A DNA stretch of 28,734 nucleotides from a virus: positions 1 to 28,734 of IMG/VR virus record IMGVR_UViG_3300042453_004093; one strand, written 5' to 3'. Each line of letters starts with the position of its first letter. Within the stretch, counting starts at the first letter, position 1. Shown in pieces: positions 26,760 through 28,734 of the stretch. The notes under the pieces were generated by a model, which was given only the letters and a program-made list of their open reading frames with translations, was not told where the DNA came from and did no database searches. The position numbers and the translations under genes are program-made.

Positions 26760-27152
26760 CTACCGCTGAGGGTCGAAGCCGTCGATGGCGCAGCTCGACG
26801 GACGTTGGTCGAGCACCCAACTGAACTCGACGCCTTCGCTCTCGCCTGGCGGCAGATTGGCGATGACCTCGTAATCGCGCCCTGCCTCCGTGCCACCTAT
26901 CGATGCGGTGGCCCACAGCCTGCCGCTGACGGGGTCGTCGCCGGTGTTGTAGAAGCGGCCCGAGTAGCCATCCTCATCGCAGGTGCCGACCTCGAACCGC
27001 CACGACGGCTTCGCTTCGGTGCGAGCGTCCCTGAGTGTCGGGGCAAGGTAGACGACTGCCGCCACCAGCACCCCGACGATGAGCGGCCAGTACCTCGACA
27101 GGGGGAAGCGTGAAGTCGGCGGGGGTGGCTGGATCTGGGGCGGGGGGAGCAT
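26760..27152 (-). CDS. Membrane-anchored protein with extracytoplasmic domain (moron candidate)
   Basis: The only convincing minus-strand gene: 130 residues from the ATG complementary to 27150-27152 (a GTG at 27233 would add 27 residues and run into the att arm). A proline-rich cytoplasmic start (MLPPPQIQPPPPTSRFPL) precedes a membrane helix (YWPLIVGVLVAAVVYLAPTL). The outer domain has two cysteines (VGTCDEDGY; SSCAIDG) that could pair, and strands such as YSGRFYNTGDDPVSGRLWAT. The architecture resembles bacterial surface proteins rather than phage enzymes. Its position between the late terminator and attP suits a lysogeny-expressed gene such as superinfection exclusion; this is inference. 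Confidence 0.65.
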   Translation of the reverse strand: MLPPPQIQPPPPTSRFPLSRYWPLIVGVLVAAVVYLAPTLRDARTEAKPSWRFEVGTCDEDGYSGRFYNTGDDPVSGRLWATASIGGTEAGRDYEVIANLPPGESEGVEFSWVLDQRPSSCAIDGFDPQR

Positions 27153-27221
27153 GGCGCCATCATGGCCATCAGGCAAGCCGTCGTCTAGGTCGCTGACGAC
27201 ACCAGGCCACCCCACGTTCGC

Positions 27222-27435
27222 CCCACAATCCACCAGGCACGCCGCGACGCCACCTGGCGAAATGCGACCGGACGAGACGAGAAAGCCCAGGTCAGGGCAC
27301 GTCTTACGAGCTTGACACGGTGGAGGTCTCCGGTTCGAGTCCGGCTACGCCCACCACAAAGCCCCAGGTCAGAGGGGGTGGCGAGTCGGCCGGGACGTTC
27401 GGACCTTGACCGCCATCCCACAATCCCCCACAATC
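27222..27435 (+). other. attP region with arm-type repeats
   Basis: This non-coding stretch holds the tRNA-like core (27311-27356) flanked by two near-identical direct repeats, AAAGCCCAGGTCAGGG (27282-27297) and AAAGCCCCAGGTCAGAGGG (27358-27376). Further out are three copies of CCCACAATC at 27222-27230, 27417-27425 and 27427-27435. Paired repeat types around a core are what tyrosine integrases use as arm sites. The last two copies lie directly before the integrase start, so integrase could repress its own gene. Confidence 0.75.
27311..27356 (+). other. attP core: 3' half of a tRNA-Val(GAC) gene
   Basis: The sequence runs from the anticodon loop (CTTGACACGGTGG, anticodon GAC) through the T arm (CCGGTTCGAGTCCGG) to the acceptor end CTACGCCCACCA. 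Upstream bases do not complete an anticodon stem, D arm or 5' acceptor strand, so this is a half tRNA and not an intact gene. Phages that integrate into tRNA genes carry exactly such a 3' copy to restore the host gene. Confidence 0.83.
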
Positions 27436-27441
27436 ACCGCC

Positions 27442-28524
27442 ATGACGAAGCGTGCATACGGGTCCGGGTCGAAGCGGGAGATCAGGCCGGGGGTGTGGGA
27501 ACTGCGAGCCGCCGGCCGCTCCAAGACGGTGCGGGGCACGGCGAAGCAGGCCGAGCAGGCGTTGGCGCAGATGGTCGCCGGCACCGGTGGCCGCACCGGC
27601 TCATCGGATGCGACGCTCGCCGAACTCGTCGAGCACTGGTTGGCGTCGGCGCGCCTCGAGGCGTCGAGCGTCGCCACCTACCGTGTCGCCCTCGCGCATC
27701 TGCCCACATCGCTGGGCCGCAAGCGGGTCGACCGGCTCACCCTCGCCGACTTCGATCGTGGCTACGTCGACGCCGAGCGGGCCGGGGCACCGGTGCACCA
27801 GGTGCACAAGTTGCACACGGCGCTGTCGTCGGCGCTGACGCAGGCGGTGCGCTGGGGCTGGATCGGTGCGCACCCGGCCCGCGGCGCACGGCTGCCGTCG
27901 CTGCCTGACCGCAAGGTGAAGCCACCGTCGGCGACGCAGGTGCAACAGATCCTCGCCGAAGCAGCGAAGGACCTGCAGACGCACGCCTGGCTGCGCCTGG
28001 CGGTGACCACCGGTGCTCGGCGCGGCGAGGTGTTAGCACTTCGCTGGTCGGACATCGACCTCGATGCGGCGACGATGACCGTCGGCCGGTCGCTGAACGA
28101 GGACCGCACGACAAAGTCGACGAAGACGAACCGGGTGCGGGTGGTGCGCCTCGATGCCGTCACGGTGGCGTTGCTGCGCCAGTGGCGCAACGGCCAGCGC
28201 GAGCGCGCCCTGGCGTGCGGCGCAAGGCTCGCCCGCGATCCGTTCGTCCTCAGCAACTCGCCAGATTCGTCCGTGCCGTGGCGACCCGACGGCACGACGC
28301 AGCGGTTCCAGCGGCTGTGCGTCCGAGCCGGGGTGGAGGGCGTGCGGCTGCACGATCTGCGGCACGCGATGGCGTCGCAGCTGCTCGAGCGTGGCGTGTC
28401 GCCGGTGACGGTCGCCGGTCGCCTCGGCCACGCATCGACGACGACGACACTGCGCACCTACGCGCACGTCGTGAGCGGCGCCGATGCTGCTGCTGCCGAC
28501 GTGATCGCCGACGTGATCGGCTGA
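27442..28524 (+). CDS. int: Tyrosine-family integrase
   Basis: A 360-residue protein from ATG 27442. The N-terminus MTKRAYGSGSKREIRPGVWE is an arm-binding-like strand region, then a SAM-like core-binding domain (DATLAELVEHWLASARLE, then YRVALAHLP). Catalytic residues are Arg in TTGARRGEVLALRW, His-x-x-Arg in LHDLRHAMASQLL, His in VAGRLGHAS, and the nucleophile Tyr in LRTYAHVV. It recombines attP with the host tRNA-Val gene. The gene points away from attP, with arm repeats covering its promoter region. No excisionase gene is seen nearby. A GTG 36 nt upstream is in frame but lies within the arm repeats. Confidence 0.93.
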   Translation: MTKRAYGSGSKREIRPGVWELRAAGRSKTVRGTAKQAEQALAQMVAGTGGRTGSSDATLAELVEHWLASARLEASSVATYRVALAHLPTSLGRKRVDRLTLADFDRGYVDAERAGAPVHQVHKLHTALSSALTQAVRWGWIGAHPARGARLPSLPDRKVKPPSATQVQQILAEAAKDLQTHAWLRLAVTTGARRGEVLALRWSDIDLDAATMTVGRSLNEDRTTKSTKTNRVRVVRLDAVTVALLRQWRNGQRERALACGARLARDPFVLSNSPDSSVPWRPDGTTQRFQRLCVRAGVEGVRLHDLRHAMASQLLERGVSPVTVAGRLGHASTTTTLRTYAHVVSGADAAAADVIADVIG

Positions 28525-28525
28525 G

Positions 28526-28595
28526 TGTCGCGCGCGACATGCCCGGCATGGCCTGACATCGCAGTCATGTCGTCAGGCACACTCGCCCGGCATGG
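28526..28595. promoter_or_regulatory. Operator-like palindrome and repeats downstream of int
   Basis: TGTCGCGCGCGACA at 28526-28539 is a perfect 14-bp palindrome, starting 2 nt after the integrase stop. GCCCGGCATGG occurs twice (28541-28551 and 28585-28595). GCCTGAC/GTCAGGC (28551-28557/28572-28578) make an inverted repeat. Together they look like protein-binding sites ahead of the gene at 28656. The inverted repeat could also end the int transcript, though it has no T-run. Confidence 0.5.
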
Positions 28596-28608
28596 ACAGA
28601 GGATCAGC

Positions 28609-28620
28609 GGGGGGGGGGGG
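28609..28620 (+). repeat. G12 homopolymer
   Basis: Twelve consecutive G lie 23 bp upstream of the putative -10 of the next gene. Such tracts are prone to slippage and to sequencing error. The length should therefore be treated as uncertain. Confidence 0.7.
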
Positions 28621-28642
28621 CGACTAGCGCGCACCCCCGGGT

Positions 28643-28648
28643 TACGGT
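28643..28648 (+). promoter_or_regulatory. Possible leaderless promoter -10 element
   Basis: TACGGT ends 7 nt before ATG 28656, which lacks any Shine-Dalgarno sequence. A TAnnnT box at this distance is the usual sign of a leaderless actinobacterial transcript. No -35 is evident. Confidence 0.4.
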
Positions 28649-28655
28649 CGGTCAG

Positions 28656-28734
28656 ATGTTGAACGACGACATCATGGCTGCGATCGCTTCGGCGCAGGTG
28701 CTGCTCGACGAGCTGCATCTTCGAGTCGAGCGAC
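28656..28734 (+). CDS. N-terminus of an unknown protein (cut by window edge)
   Basis: An open frame of 26 complete codons runs to the right edge, beginning MLNDDIMAAIASAQVLLDEL and looking helical. The start is supported only by the possible leaderless promoter and by the operator-like sequences upstream. Genes at this position, after int, often control lysogeny or early functions, but the visible part shows no helix-turn-helix. Confidence 0.5.
   Translation, partial: MLNDDIMAAIASAQVLLDELHLRVER

Noticed and set aside
27311-27356. A functional tRNA-Val gene
   Set aside because: Only the anticodon loop to acceptor 3' end is present; the 5' acceptor strand, D arm and 5' side of the anticodon stem are missing.
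28526-28595. CRISPR array
   Set aside because: Only two 11-bp direct repeats are present, with one spacer-length gap and no cas-like gene; operator-like sites fit better.

Overview
The window is about 28.7 kb of high-GC DNA carrying almost one complete temperate siphophage genome of an actinobacterium. It has an HK97-type head, a long non-contractile tail, lysis genes and a tyrosine integrase. The actinobacterial host is inferred from two WhiB-type [4Fe-4S] regulators, an r1t-type holin, an HNH/P-loop/terminase arrangement familiar from actinophages, frequent GTG starts and strongly GC-biased codons. I cannot place the host below phylum level from sequence alone.

Layout. (1) Positions 1-4202: an early/accessory module of short genes, tightly packed with stop/start overlaps. 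It includes a RuvC-like resolvase, two pairs of paralogous small proteins, two tandem WhiB-like proteins and a lower-GC hypothetical gene. Five consecutive gene junctions (1368-2461) carry the same 23-nt cassette, which supplies the ribosome binding site, the start codon and stop codons for the upstream gene in two phases. (2) 4199-7392: a large primase-polymerase/DUF3987 helicase-like replication protein and a Zn-finger-like protein. The 3' end of the primase gene holds a 17-bp perfect inverted repeat of CATGCG units around a pyrimidine tract. (3) 7393-8081: a possible promoter, a long hairpin, a P-loop kinase-like gene and a non-coding element with about a dozen CATG units, phased at 8-11 bp, in inverted arrangement. 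(4) 8082-16193: packaging and head (HNH, small and large terminase, portal, a Kelch-like protein, prohead protease, major capsid protein). (5) 16193-23801: a 2-oxoglutarate-type aspartyl beta-hydroxylase, connectors, two tandem tail-tube paralogues, tape measure, tail hub with a LamG-like insertion, and a fibre-like protein. (6) 23801-26682: amidase endolysin, two membrane proteins (holin candidates), a metallophosphoesterase and small genes, ending in a strong terminator. (7) 26760-28734: a minus-strand membrane protein (moron candidate), an attP region with a tRNA-Val 3' half as core and arm-type repeats, the integrase, and a regulatory region leading into a gene cut by the window edge.

How it fits together. 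Early genes, replication genes, packaging, head, tail and lysis are all transcribed rightward in functional order. The tRNA-Val half lies between the late genes and the integrase, with phage genes on both sides. This is the layout of attP in a free or circular phage genome rather than of an integrated end. The immunity repressor is not recognisable here; it may lie beyond the right edge.

The observations most worth pursuing are the two related CATG-repeat elements (candidate origin and/or cos site), the repeated gene-junction cassette, and the hydroxylase encoded directly behind the capsid gene.
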